The notes under the pieces are model-generated. The model was not told where the DNA came from and ran no database searches. It saw nothing but the letters and a program-made list of their open reading frames with translations. The translations under genes and the position numbers were made by a program. 64,000 bases of DNA, from contig NZ_JAGGQJ010000026.1 of NCBI RefSeq assembly GCF_018613325.1, positions 109,200 through 173,199 of the forward strand. Direction: 5' to 3'. Origin of the DNA: Bacillus sp. ISL-34. GTDB lineage: Bacteria > Bacillota > Bacilli > Bacillales > DSM-1321. Of the stretch, positions 33,587-42,842 are shown in pieces; the first letter of the stretch is position 1; the number at the start of each line of letters is the position of its first letter.

Positions 33587-35983
33587 GTGTTAAAATCTTT
33601 AAAGGGTGAATTTTTAGCCATAATAAAACATCCTATGATACTCATTTCCATAATAGGGATCATACTGATTCCTTTATTATATAGCGGCACGTTCCTGTGG
33701 GCATTTTGGGATCCATATGGTAAGGTGGACCAATTGCCTGTTGCCATTGTCAATATGGATGAGGGTGCGGAGTTCAACGAATCGGAACTTACAATAGGAA
33801 AAGATTTAGTCAAGGAATTAAAGGATAAGAAGGATTTCGATTGGCATTTCGTCAGTCAAAAAGAAGCCAATGAAGGCTTGGAAAATCAAGATTATTACAT
33901 GAAAATAGAAATCCCGAAAAACTTTTCGAAGAATGCAACGACCTTACAGGAGGACAATCCGGAAAAACTTGATTTAATTTATACGTCCAATGAAGGGTTC
34001 AACTATATATCCACTAAAATTGGTGACGCAGCTTCGGAGAGAATTAAAGGGGAGGTTTCGTCAGCCGTTACGAAAACCTATGCGGAGTCAATGTTCGATA
34101 ATTTGAACGAAGTGGCTGACGGACTCAAAAGTGCCAGTGATGGAGCTGGGGAATTGAAAGATGGGACAGATTCAGTGCAGAACGGATCCAGTGAACTTGG
34201 TGAAGGGATAAACTCGGCTAAAGAAGGTTCCAAAAAAGTGGATGAAGGAATTGATTCCCTTCATTCAGGTTCTGTCGAAATTCATGAAAACCTGGAAAAA
34301 TTAGCTGAAAAATCATTGACCTTTTCGAATGGGGTCGGTTCGGCAGCTGCAGGATCAAAAGAACTCAATCATGGGTTACAACAGTTTAGCTCGGGTGTCG
34401 GACAAATGAAAGATGGGCAATCAGAGCTTTTGCAAGGAGCCAAGAAATCTGAAGCGGGAACTGGTGAATTGGCCTCTGGACTGCAACAGTCATTGGAGGG
34501 GTTCAATCAAATAGAAGAAAAGCTTCCCGCCTTGACTGAGGGAGCAAATGGTGTAGCGGCTGGTGCTGCACAGCTTTCAGGTTCATTGTCTGATTGGAGT
34601 GCAGCATCGAACGAAGCAAAAGCGGGGGCATCTGAAGTTTCAGCAGGTTTGGATGAGGTTATTTCCGGATTGAAACAACAATCTGAAGCTGCGGATGATA
34701 CTGCCGAGAAAGCGCGTTTGGAGGAAGTGATTTCTTCTCTAACCCGCATCAGTGAAGGTAGTAAAGGAGTTTCTGAAGGAGTAGGGAAACTATCAGCCAG
34801 TGCAAAGGAAATTGCTAAAGGCTCAAATAGCCTTAGTGATGGAGCAAATCAGCTAGGTGAAGGCACAAGTGCATTAAGCGGTGGTTTCACTCAATTAAAG
34901 CAAGCTCAGGATAAACTCGCCAATGGGGCGAATGAACTGAAAAATGGTCAAGGTCAATTGGTGTCTGGATTGACAACTTTTGGCGATAGTATCGATTCAG
35001 CGCAGAGTGGGCTTGGACAGTTAACCGAAGGCAGCAATAACTTGGTTAGCGGGCTTGATCAGCTTGAAGATGGCTCCAAGCAATTATCTAGTGGAACCTC
35101 ACAGCTTTCCGAAGGTTCGAAAGGTCTGGTTACAGGAACGGATAAGTTGAAGGAAGGTTCCTCCAGCCTTACTAGTGGCATGGGAGAACTGGCGAATGGT
35201 GCCATTAAGTTGCAAGATGGAATCGCCAAACTTTCAGATGGATCTGCAGAATTACATGAGGAATTAAATGATGGGGCAAACGAAGCAGGCAAGATAAAAT
35301 CCAATGAAGAAGTATATGACATGTTTGCAAGCCCGGTTAAAGTGGATAAATTACCAATCAATAATGTACCGAACTATGGCACTAGTTTTGCACCATATCT
35401 AATTTCATTAAGTTTATTTATCGGGGCTATCGTTCTGACGATCATTTTCCCGTTAAGAGATCCTGCTGTTAAACCTGCAAGTGGATTTAGCTGGTTTATT
35501 AGTAAATACAGCGTCATGGCACTCATAGGAATCTGTCAAGCCATATTGGTGGACTCGATTTTAATTTTAGGCCTTGGAATAAATGTTACGAGCCTGCCGC
35601 TATTTTTTGCAGTAAGCATTCTTGCTAGCTGCACATTCATGGCAATCATTCAGTTCCTTGGTTCAGCCTTTGACAATCCTGGCCGGTTCATAGCATTATT
35701 GATTTTGATTCTTCAACTGACCAGCAGTGGCGGAACATTCCCAAATGAATTGGTTCCTGGCTTCCTGCAAGGATTCACACCGTTCTTACCGATGACTTAC
35801 TCTATTAATGCTTTTCGGTCAGTGATCTCAACAGGAGATTTTAGCTTCATGTGGCAAAATCTTGGCATATTGGCCATTTTCCTCGTTGCAGCATTAATAT
35901 TATCACTTCTTTACTTTATGTATCGGTATAAGAAATTAAACGGCGCATTTAATGAAAAACAGGAAGAAGCAACTGTACAATGA
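33587..35983 (+). CDS. YhgE/Pip-family membrane protein
   Basis: A 798-residue membrane protein related to B. subtilis YhgE and the lactococcal phage infection protein Pip. One helix (residues 15-40) is followed by a conserved LPVAIVNMDEG segment. A long extracellular stretch of about 450 residues has glycines recurring every seven residues (for example LKDGTDSVQNGSSELGEG). A C-terminal block of about five helices resembles ABC-2 permeases. AGGAGGG at 33570-33576 supports GTG 33587, whereas TTG 33578 is too close. Function is unknown, with export or surface assembly roles proposed for relatives. Confidence 0.88.
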   Translation: MLKSLKGEFLAIIKHPMILISIIGIILIPLLYSGTFLWAFWDPYGKVDQLPVAIVNMDEGAEFNESELTIGKDLVKELKDKKDFDWHFVSQKEANEGLENQDYYMKIEIPKNFSKNATTLQEDNPEKLDLIYTSNEGFNYISTKIGDAASERIKGEVSSAVTKTYAESMFDNLNEVADGLKSASDGAGELKDGTDSVQNGSSELGEGINSAKEGSKKVDEGIDSLHSGSVEIHENLEKLAEKSLTFSNGVGSAAAGSKELNHGLQQFSSGVGQMKDGQSELLQGAKKSEAGTGELASGLQQSLEGFNQIEEKLPALTEGANGVAAGAAQLSGSLSDWSAASNEAKAGASEVSAGLDEVISGLKQQSEAADDTAEKARLEEVISSLTRISEGSKGVSEGVGKLSASAKEIAKGSNSLSDGANQLGEGTSALSGGFTQLKQAQDKLANGANELKNGQGQLVSGLTTFGDSIDSAQSGLGQLTEGSNNLVSGLDQLEDGSKQLSSGTSQLSEGSKGLVTGTDKLKEGSSSLTSGMGELANGAIKLQDGIAKLSDGSAELHEELNDGANEAGKIKSNEEVYDMFASPVKVDKLPINNVPNYGTSFAPYLISLSLFIGAIVLTIIFPLRDPAVKPASGFSWFISKYSVMALIGICQAILVDSILILGLGINVTSLPLFFAVSILASCTFMAIIQFLGSAFDNPGRFIALLILILQLTSSGGTFPNELVPGFLQGFTPFLPMTYSINAFRSVISTGDFSFMWQNLGILAIFLVAALILSLLYFMYRYKKLNGAFNEKQEEATVQ

Positions 35984-36025
35984 TCAAAAAACAGCGACCC
36001 GTCATGGGTCGCTGTTTTTTGATCA
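35981..36025. terminator. 20-bp terminator that includes the yhgE-like stop codon
   Basis: Perfect 20-base arms (35981-36000 and 36006-36025) surround GTCAT, with A6/T6 inside the stem. The stop codon TGA forms the outer base pairs. The symmetric tract makes it usable in both directions, serving the convergent exonuclease gene as well. Confidence 0.85.
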
Positions 36026-36136
36026 ATTACATGATAATAACGCCATCGTAAAGATATGTATTCCTGTTCTCATGAAATGAGAATTTGTGACGAATCTTTA
36101 GTACAGCCTGTACAAGGATGAAAATTATTAAAACAG

Positions 36137-36736
36137 CTATACCCTTGTCTTTTGAGATGCAGGTGCATATTTCTTCATCGGATTTTTTGAAATGACATCC
36201 TTTAAATAAGGATGGCCAGAAGGTCCTGGTTTTCTCATAAGGTCAATAAGGTAAGATATATCGTCCATAGCCCTGTGTGTTTGAAAATTGGTGATATTAT
36301 GTGCCTGCAGTAATGTTAAGAGTTTACTATTCTCAAAGCCGTATTGCTTCCAAGGTACATTCCGCATCGTACAGAACCACTTTTGATCATTGATTTCCGG
36401 ATACATTTGATAGAGAAAACTTCTATCGAAAGAGGCATTATGTGCGAAAATCGAATCGGTACGGGAAATGAAGGATTTAATTTTTTCATCGTGAAAACTT
36501 TTTCCTTCGACGGAGCTGTATGGAATTCCATGAATTCTGTATGCTTGATCATAATTCCTTCTTGCTCCATAAGAGATAGGCTCCCTTAAAAATGATTCCT
36601 GATCAATAAGATTAATAATTTCCCCTGTTTCACTGCTGTATGTAAAGAGTATAAGAGCAAGCTCAATAATTTCATCTGAAGAGGGACGTAAACCAGTTGT
36701 TTCTACGTCAAGCACTAAACCTAATCTATTAGACAA
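36137..36736 (-). CDS. DEDD-family 3'-5' exonuclease (DnaQ-like)
   Basis: A 199-residue stand-alone exonuclease. Exo I is VLDVETTGLRPSSDEIIE (Asp and Glu around residues 10-12), Exo II is FAHNASFDRSFL (around residue 98), and Exo III is HRAMDDISYL with His and Asp (around residue 155), giving the DEDDh arrangement. It resembles the proofreading epsilon family without polymerase domains. It may act in repair or RNA trimming. It starts at ATG 36736. Confidence 0.85.
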   Translation of the reverse strand: MSNRLGLVLDVETTGLRPSSDEIIELALILFTYSSETGEIINLIDQESFLREPISYGARRNYDQAYRIHGIPYSSVEGKSFHDEKIKSFISRTDSIFAHNASFDRSFLYQMYPEINDQKWFCTMRNVPWKQYGFENSKLLTLLQAHNITNFQTHRAMDDISYLIDLMRKPGPSGHPYLKDVISKNPMKKYAPASQKTRV

Positions 36737-36888
36737 TTTTTTTTCCTCCAGTTGGGTTACATTCTTCTATTATAGCTGACATATAATAGCTATTGAAAGT
36801 GTAATGATTGTTTTATAGTATCATTTTTAACGTGAAAATGATTAGACATCCTGAAATTGATTGAAGGCAAGGGATAACTAACGACATT

Positions 36889-36937
36889 AAAAAAAGATAG
36901 AGTTTTGCTTTTTACAAAGCAATCTCTATCTTTTTTT
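36889..36937. terminator. terminator of the PlcR/Rgg-like gene, bidirectional form
   Basis: AAAAAAAGATAGAG and CTCTATCTTTTTTT are the outer arms, with GCTTT/AAAGC pairing inside. It lies 16 bases beyond the stop of the minus-strand regulator gene. Confidence 0.8.
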
Positions 36938-36952
36938 ATCCATTGTTGTAGT

Positions 36953-37834
36953 TCACAAGCATTGCAAAATGTTTTCCAATTCATGTTCGGCAATTTGTAC
37001 GAATTCTTCGTTTTTTTGAAGACTGAAAATGTTCTTGGATTGCTCTATATAGTGGATTCCCTCTTCAGGTTGTTGAAGATGGATCAGATTCTTGCCAGTT
37101 AAAAGATGGAGTTCCGCATATAAATATAATGATTCTATCGAATTACAAATGTTGATCCCTTTAAGGGTATAAACTAATGATTCCTGATAGTAATGAAGTT
37201 CAGTCAAAGTTTGTGCTAATCCATGAATGATCTTCACGATAATGGTACCTTCCTGATTCACATGGGGAATATTCTCGATAAATTCCAATGCTTCATTGAA
37301 AATGGTGAGAGCCTCTTCATAACTCTTCGTTTTAAAATGAATGATTCCGATACTATTTAAAACTTCTATCTCCTGCTGATGAAGGATGACCCGTTTACCC
37401 ATTGTAATCTGAATGGCCTCATTCAATAATTCTATAGCCTTTTGTTTGTCATTGTACAAATAAAAAAAAGAGATTCCTTCATGCCATTTCAAGAATTGAT
37501 AAAATGATATCGATTTTTCCGGTGCCGTTGCCATTTCTTTTTGGACAATTTCATAAATTGCTTCATAATTACGTGTGCGTTTATATTTGTTTACCAAAAG
37601 TTTAATGGTTTCTATGTAATTATAAATCGGTTCATTTTTGGTAGTGAAGAAATACGGCAGGTCAACTTTTAGTTTATCCGCAAAAAGTGCCAATTCATCA
37701 ATGGTCGGAGAAGTGATGCTTCTTTCATAATCTGACAGGGCATCAGGTTCACATATATCCTTAGCCAGCTCTTCCCTTGTAAGATTTTGTTTTATTCGTA
37801 ATTCGTTGATAACAGAGCCAACCTCTATTTTCAT
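36953..37834 (-). CDS. PlcR/Rgg-like HTH-TPR regulator
   Basis: A 293-residue regulator. The XRE helix-turn-helix has LRIKQNLTREELAKDICEPDALSDYERS (split here as residues 12-27 and 28-40), followed by about five TPR-like helical pairs to the C-terminus. This is the architecture of RNPP quorum-sensing regulators (PlcR, Rgg), which bind short exported peptides. No papR-like peptide gene was found on either side: a terminator follows the stop after 16 bases. A palindrome TAGAATTCTA (37861-37870) lies 27 bases before the start and may be its operator. Confidence 0.82.
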   Translation of the reverse strand: MKIEVGSVINELRIKQNLTREELAKDICEPDALSDYERSITSPTIDELALFADKLKVDLPYFFTTKNEPIYNYIETIKLLVNKYKRTRNYEAIYEIVQKEMATAPEKSISFYQFLKWHEGISFFYLYNDKQKAIELLNEAIQITMGKRVILHQQEIEVLNSIGIIHFKTKSYEEALTIFNEALEFIENIPHVNQEGTIIVKIIHGLAQTLTELHYYQESLVYTLKGINICNSIESLYLYAELHLLTGKNLIHLQQPEEGIHYIEQSKNIFSLQKNEEFVQIAEHELENILQCL

Positions 37835-38080
37835 TACAATTGCCCCTTTGTACCTATTTCTAGAATTCTATTTTAACATAATTTATTTTTGTCAGTAAGA
37901 TAATTGAAAGATGGTATGATATAACTACTTTACTTGTTTTCCTAGCGTATCCCTACAATAAAAAATAATGAATAACGTTTTATTGAAGCGATCAAATTAA
38001 AATGACGTCTTTTCTATATAAAGTGAGAAAGGTCTATGATCACGGATAATAGCAAGCTTTAGATTTGGAATATAAAGATA

Positions 38081-38108
38081 AAAAAAGAGGCGGCAAACTG
38101 CCGCCTCT
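38081..38108 (-). terminator. terminator of the LysM-CAP gene
   Basis: On the minus strand AGAGGCGGCA pairs with TGCCGCCTCT around a three-base loop, followed by TTTTTTT. The gap 37835-38115 also holds the regulator's promoter region. Confidence 0.9.
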
Positions 38109-38115
38109 AACGTTT

Positions 38116-38742
38116 TTAATTTCCAATAAATTGCTGGGTCCAATAGTGGGCGTATTTCCCCCCTGTCACATGCCCAATTCCAATATGTGTATAGTTCTTG
38201 TTCAGGATATTGGCCTTATGTCCTGGGCTGTTCATCCATGATTTCATGACAGCATCCGGACTAGGTTGACCTGCTGCGATATTTTCCCCTGCGTACTCGT
38301 AGCTGATTCCAAAGGATTTCATCATATCGAAAGGCGATCCATAACTTGGGCTTGTATGATTGAAATAATTATTATCACGCATATCCTCAGATTTCAGGAT
38401 TGCTACGTTGGAAATGGCTGTATCCATTTTAAGGGGAGGGAGGCCCGATTTTGAACGTTCTTCGTTTACTAAACTAAGAACCTGCTGTTCAACTGATTGA
38501 CTTTCTTCACGTTTAACTGTGGTGTTGGATGTGGGAAGATTGATGATTTGTCCGATTCGAATTTGATTTGCATCGTTTATAGCAGAGTTCGTTTTGAGTA
38601 ATTCGTCAATGCTGACTTCATATTCAGAAGCAATTTTCGATAAGGTATCTCCTTTTGCCACCTCGTAAGTATTGGCTCCCAGTGCAACTTTTGGAGATAA
38701 TAGTGATAGAGACAGTGCCGATAAAAGGATGATTTTCTTCAT
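38116..38742 (-). CDS. secreted LysM plus CAP/SCP-domain protein
   Basis: A 208-residue exported protein. A signal peptide (residues 1-23, ending VALGA) is followed by one LysM repeat (YEVAKGDTLSKIASEYEVSI to GQIINLP, residues 26-70), which binds peptidoglycan. The CAP domain comes next, with NEERSKSGLPPL, HTSPSYGSPFDMM, GENIA and MNSPGHKANILN. It resembles B. subtilis YkwD and spore-coat or cell-wall CAP proteins. AGGAGG before ATG 38742 sets the start. The longer frame from 38823 has no signal peptide at its end. Confidence 0.9.
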   Translation of the reverse strand: MKKIILLSALSLSLLSPKVALGANTYEVAKGDTLSKIASEYEVSIDELLKTNSAINDANQIRIGQIINLPTSNTTVKREESQSVEQQVLSLVNEERSKSGLPPLKMDTAISNVAILKSEDMRDNNYFNHTSPSYGSPFDMMKSFGISYEYAGENIAAGQPSPDAVMKSWMNSPGHKANILNKNYTHIGIGHVTGGKYAHYWTQQFIGN

Positions 38743-39015
38743 TTTGTTTCCTCCTAGTAGAATTTCTGGATTGGAAGTATAGTATGCTATAAAAATAGTT
38801 TTGTGTAAAACTAGCTCTTTCACGTTCTTAGTTGCTATGGGAAAAAGGTATTGAATGGGAACAGAATGTTAAGGGTCCAAATAACCTGGAAGTGTTAATG
38901 GCAATCCAAAATCATAGGGCTTTTTGATAGATCGGAAGAATTATCTCATGTAGATAAAGAATCATTTTACGATTGCTGACTTTGTTTGTCAGGATAAATA
39001 ATAAGGAAATCAAAA

Positions 39016-39180
39016 ATGATAGATGGTTATATGGAACTGAGCAAAAAATATCATCCTTTTAGTTTTTTTATTATTGGTATTGCGGAAACGGACGGCTTTT
39101 AGTGCCATTCTTTTACAAATCATCAGGGATTTGGACATGAGGAATCGGCATTGTATGTTAAGGAATGGGATTTTTTCTAA
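39016..39180 (+). pseudogene. short frame with in-frame TAG, probable gene remnant
   Basis: ATG 39016 follows AAGGAA at suitable distance. The frame gives 28 residues (ending FIIGIAETDGF), meets TAG at 39100-39102, then continues open for 25 more residues (with HQGFGHEESALYVKEWDFF) to TAA at 39178. Composition is protein-like on both sides. I do not recognise the family. A truncated, amber-disrupted gene is the simplest reading. The rest of the gap 38743-39260 shows nothing clear. Confidence 0.4.
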
Positions 39181-39260
39181 AAGTATTGTCCATTAAGACA
39201 GGTATCTCTTCTTCATGAATAGAATTAAGTAGACAGCTGAATATACGGGGGGATTCTTCG

Positions 39261-39839
39261 ATGTGGTTTAAGGAATTGGAAACAGAAAGGCTGCGTTTAA
39301 TCGAAATAGGTCACCATCATGCTGAGAGTCTGTTTGAAATCCTCTCTAAAGATGAAGTGACCAAATATGATGGGATAGAAAGTTTAACTCGAGTTGAAGA
39401 TGCCCGCCGCTTAATCGATTCGTTTAAAAGTGCTTACATAAACAAGCGTGGGATGCGGTGGGGAGTCATTTTAAAGGATTCAGGAAAATTCATCGGGACC
39501 GTTGGCCTAAATCAATTGAGCCTTGCCAACAAACGCGCCGAAATAGGATATGAAATCCATCCTGAATATTGGAGGAAACACTTTACGTCTGAAGCTGTCA
39601 ACGAAGTGTTGCGCTATTGCTTTGAAGAATTGAGACTAAACAGAATCGCCGCTTTAACTTTCAAGGATAATATTGCATCCAGAAACCTATTGAAGAAATT
39701 TGGGTTTAAAGAGGAAGGCAGCCTCCGAAGTTATCTTTTTCTTCGTGAACAATCGCATGATGCCCTGGTATTTTCCTTGTTAAGCTCAGAGTATTGCCGG
39801 TTACGCAAACAAAGTGTTCACGGATCAAATAGATTTTAG
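39261..39839 (+). CDS. GNAT acetyltransferase, RimJ/RimL type
   Basis: A 192-residue acetyl-CoA-dependent transferase. ETERLRLIEI at the N-terminus, WGVILKDSGKFIGTVGL (around residue 72), EIGYEIHPEYWRKHFTSEAV (around residue 95, acetyl-CoA loop) and NIASRNLLKKFGFKEEGSLR (around residue 140) are the family's order of motifs. Substrate is not predictable. Relatives modify ribosomal proteins or small amines. ACGGGGGGA precedes the ATG. Confidence 0.86.
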   Translation: MWFKELETERLRLIEIGHHHAESLFEILSKDEVTKYDGIESLTRVEDARRLIDSFKSAYINKRGMRWGVILKDSGKFIGTVGLNQLSLANKRAEIGYEIHPEYWRKHFTSEAVNEVLRYCFEELRLNRIAALTFKDNIASRNLLKKFGFKEEGSLRSYLFLREQSHDALVFSLLSSEYCRLRKQSVHGSNRF

Positions 39840-40012
39840 TTTAGTATAGAACATTGCAGCTGGCCCAAAGTGCCAGTTTTTTTATTTGTAGATTATCTCT
39901 CACTTACAGATGTTTTTATATCAGTAAAGGACATTATGCATATTTTTCATGTTAAAATGGAATGCGGATTCATTAATCAGTCCGGATGGACATAAAAAGG
40001 AGCAAAATCATT

Positions 40013-40447
40013 GTGAAGATATTATTTCCGTTGCTTGCGGTCCTAGGCGGCATCACCATTGCCATACAAGGGCAAATCAATGGTGGATTAGGGAAAAAAG
40101 TAGGGGTCATTGAAGCTTCTTTCATTTCGTTTGGAATCGGGACACTCGCTTTATTATTTATTGTTTTATTTGCAGGAAATGGAAATATTTCTGCCGTCGC
40201 GTCTGTACCCAGATGGCAATTGATAGGCGGAATCTTAGGGGCGATTTATGTCATTGTGATAGTATTGGTCGTTCCCCAGATTGGAGTGGCCCCTGCAATG
40301 GTCGGGGTCATTGCAGGCCAGATACTGATTGGGGCCGTCATTGACCACTTCGGTTTATTTGGAGGAGTACGTATCCCATTGGATGCGAAAAAGGTGGCAG
40401 GCATTTGTTTACTTTTCGTATCTTTATATTTATTTAATCATAAATGA
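40013..40447 (+). CDS. DMT-family YdcZ-like membrane protein (DUF606)
   Basis: A 144-residue protein with five hydrophobic helices. GGITIAIQGQINGGLGKKVG at the N-terminus and APAMVGVIAGQILIGAVIDHFGLFG near the end (split motifs) are typical of the DUF606/YdcZ half-size transporters. AAAAGGAG at 39995-40001 fits GTG 40013, and the upstream ATG at 39986 has no ribosome site. Substrate unknown. Confidence 0.82.
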   Translation: MKILFPLLAVLGGITIAIQGQINGGLGKKVGVIEASFISFGIGTLALLFIVLFAGNGNISAVASVPRWQLIGGILGAIYVIVIVLVVPQIGVAPAMVGVIAGQILIGAVIDHFGLFGGVRIPLDAKKVAGICLLFVSLYLFNHK

Positions 40448-40577
40448 GGCGGGGTCGTTAACCATTGGGTTTAACGCGTACATATAGTATAGAGACTGAT
40501 GGATATTTCTATTCTTACATAGTTTTTACCCATTATTTGGAATTGATTTAAAAAGAACTCGATTTTATGGTGAAGAA

Positions 40578-40787
40578 ATGCATTATTCTACTAAAATATA
40601 TTATTTGATTAGGAATGGTTTGCTAGGAAATTGGTCTTAGCAACCAAGATCGCTTGAATTATTAGAATATTTAGAAATAAATAGGCAAGCGAACCTATAT
40701 GAATACTGGTATAAAAGAGGTAGAAAAAACTACTGGAAGGCGGAAGTCCTTTTTACGTCAAATAGGCTTTCATTTCTTTTTACCTAG
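40578..40787 (+). pseudogene. second short frame with in-frame TAG, probable gene remnant
   Basis: From ATG 40578 the frame reads 20 residues (MHYSTKIYYLIRNGLLGNWS) to TAG at 40638-40640, then 48 more open codons (including LEYLEINRQANLYEYWYKRG and KNYWKAEVLF) to TAG 40785. The aromatic, charged composition looks like a real small protein cut by one amber codon. The ribosome site is weak. The remaining gap 40790-41150 is AT-rich. AGCGAGGT at 40916 and ACCTCGCT at 41046 are complementary, and nothing else was seen. Confidence 0.4.
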
Positions 40788-41153
40788 GATCTAGATCGAA
40801 TTGATTAGCAATAAATTACTATATTGTGAAAAAGTACTCATCGGTTTATTGATTTTTTGATTTATTCGTAATATACTTAAAATTCAACATCTTTAATTCG
40901 AGGTATAGTACCCTTAGCGAGGTTGGAAAGAGGGTGGTTTTTTACTAGTAAACTGCATTAATCTCTTTTTTAGGAAGAGTTTCAGATTTATGCAAACGGT
41001 TCGCTAGTTGTTTTTAGTGAATTCCTGCAATGTATGCTTCTAACTTACCTCGCTGACATTATATGTACTATATGGAAGATTAATAGGTGGTAGATGGATA
41101 ATCTCTTAAATGGGAATATTCAAAGAAAGATTAAAGATGAGGGGGAATATTGT

Positions 41154-42785
41154 TTGAAAAAGTCTAAATTTTCAGTGCTTGCTCTTCTTATGGCCATCAT
41201 GCTCATGCTAGCGGCATGCAACGGCGGTTCGAAGGAAACTTCGAATGAAAAAGAAGGCGGCTCGGGTGACTCAGCCTCAAAAGTATTAAACGTGAACAAC
41301 TCGAGTGAACCTGGTTCGCTTCACCCTGCCAATGCACAAGGTACTCATGAATCATGGATCCTTGAACATACGTTTGAGGGACTGACAAAGAAAACAGAAG
41401 AAGGCAAAATCGTACCTGGTTCTGCAGAATCATGGGAAATCAGTGAAGATGGATTAACATGGACATTCAAATTGAAAGATGGTTTGAAATGGTCAAATGG
41501 AGATCCGCTTACAGCCAATGACTTCGAATATGCTTGGAAATATGCTTTGAAACCGGAAACAGCTGCAGATTATGCTTACCAACTTTATTATCTTAAAGGC
41601 GGGGAAGCATATAACAGTAAGAAAGGGAAGGAAGAGGACGTAGGCGTTAAAGCGACAGACGAACATACGTTAGTGGTTACTTTGGAACAGCCTACACCAT
41701 ATTTCCTTGACTTGACTTCTTTCTATACTTTCTATCCAATCAATAAAAAGGTACAGGAAGAAAATCCAAAATGGGCTTTGGATGCAAAAACGCACGTATC
41801 GAACGGTCCGTTCAAATTAACAGAGTGGAAACATAAAGAAAGCCTGAAAATTGAAAAGAATGAAAATTACTACGATAAAGATAAAATCAAATTGGATGCG
41901 GTTAACTTTGCTCTAATTGAAGATGAAAATACAGCATGGCAAATGTACCAAAGTGGCGAATTGGATATCGCTTATCCGCTGCCAGTTGACGTGCAAGGCC
42001 AATTGGTTAATTCAGGAGACAAAGAATTCAAAAACGGCGAAGAACTTGCTGTTTACTATTACAACTTTAATACGGAAGTAAAACCTTTCAACAATGCAAA
42101 GGTTAGGAAAGCGCTCTCAATGGCTATCGAACGTAAAAAAATTACCGAAAATGTTGCTCAAGGCGGTCAAAAGCCTGCCTATGGAGTAATCCCGCCGGGC
42201 ATTCCTGATGCAACTGGAGATTTCCAGGAAAATACAGGTAACCTATTTGAGGAAAACGTTGCTGAAGCCAAGAAATTATTAAAAGAAGGTCTTGCTGAAG
42301 AAGGCATGAAAGAATTACCTGAGTTTTCAATTTTGTATAACACTTTAGATACTCATAAGAAAATTGCTGAAGCCGTTCAAGGAATGTGGCGCGATAACCT
42401 GGGTGTTGAAGTGACACTTGAAAATGCAGAATTCCAAGTTAAGCTTGATCGTGAAAAAGCTGGCGACTTTGAAATTTCCCGTGCAGGATGGGTTGGTGAC
42501 TATGTTGACCCAATGACCTTCATGCTTTGGGAAACGGACGGTGCCCATAATGATGCAAATTGGTCGAACAAAGAATATGATGGTTTATTAAAAGAGGCAA
42601 AATCTACACTGGATCCAAAAGAACGCATGGCTGCTTTACATAAAGCAGAGGAAGTTCTGATCGAAGAAATGCCGATCCTTCCGATTTACTTCTATACAAA
42701 ACCATATATGGTTAAATCGAATGTTACTGGAGTTTTTGCTCCGATTAATGCTTATCCGAACTTTATTTACGCGGATAAAAAATAA
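41154..42785 (+). CDS. oppA: oligopeptide ABC transporter substrate-binding lipoprotein
   Basis: A 543-residue lipoprotein. Signal peptide and lipobox LAAC put the acylated Cys at residue 22. The SBP family 5 body has GSLHPANAQGTHESWILEHT, FEGLTKKTEEGKIVPGSAES, LKWSNGDPLTANDFEYAWKY, VSNGPFKLTEW and NFNTEVKPFNNAKVRKAL in the usual order. It binds peptides outside the membrane for OppBCDF. TTG 41154 behind GAGGGGG gives a normal signal peptide. The longer frame from 41094 would add 20 polar residues. In sporulating relatives Opp also imports signalling peptides. Confidence 0.93.
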   Translation: MKKSKFSVLALLMAIMLMLAACNGGSKETSNEKEGGSGDSASKVLNVNNSSEPGSLHPANAQGTHESWILEHTFEGLTKKTEEGKIVPGSAESWEISEDGLTWTFKLKDGLKWSNGDPLTANDFEYAWKYALKPETAADYAYQLYYLKGGEAYNSKKGKEEDVGVKATDEHTLVVTLEQPTPYFLDLTSFYTFYPINKKVQEENPKWALDAKTHVSNGPFKLTEWKHKESLKIEKNENYYDKDKIKLDAVNFALIEDENTAWQMYQSGELDIAYPLPVDVQGQLVNSGDKEFKNGEELAVYYYNFNTEVKPFNNAKVRKALSMAIERKKITENVAQGGQKPAYGVIPPGIPDATGDFQENTGNLFEENVAEAKKLLKEGLAEEGMKELPEFSILYNTLDTHKKIAEAVQGMWRDNLGVEVTLENAEFQVKLDREKAGDFEISRAGWVGDYVDPMTFMLWETDGAHNDANWSNKEYDGLLKEAKSTLDPKERMAALHKAEEVLIEEMPILPIYFYTKPYMVKSNVTGVFAPINAYPNFIYADKK

Positions 42786-42803
42786 TAGAAGGATAAAAGT
42801 GAA

Positions 42804-42842
42804 ATGGGAGGTATGTCCGATTAAGGACATACCCCATTTTTC
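42804..42842 (+). terminator. intra-operon terminator between oppA and oppB
   Basis: AAATGGGAGGTATGTCC pairs with GGACATACCCCATTT with one mismatch, then a short T run. It should lower expression of the permease genes relative to the binding protein. Confidence 0.75.

Noticed and set aside
37835..38085. Search for a PapR-like peptide gene next to the PlcR/Rgg-like gene
   Set aside because: No frame with ribosome site, signal peptide and small size was found in this gap.
39016..40787. Amber codons as a sign of genetic-code recoding
   Set aside because: All large genes here end normally, some at TAG, and no suppressor tRNA or pyrrolysine gene is visible. Pseudogenes explain the data better.
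40914..40945. T-box-like AGGGTGG before oppA
   Set aside because: The conserved T-box continuation (ACCGCG) is missing and no antiterminator/terminator pair follows.
40916..41053. Long-range complement AGCGAGGT/ACCTCGCT before oppA as a riboswitch
   Set aside because: Eight bases over a 120-base spacer is weak, and no known aptamer core was recognised.
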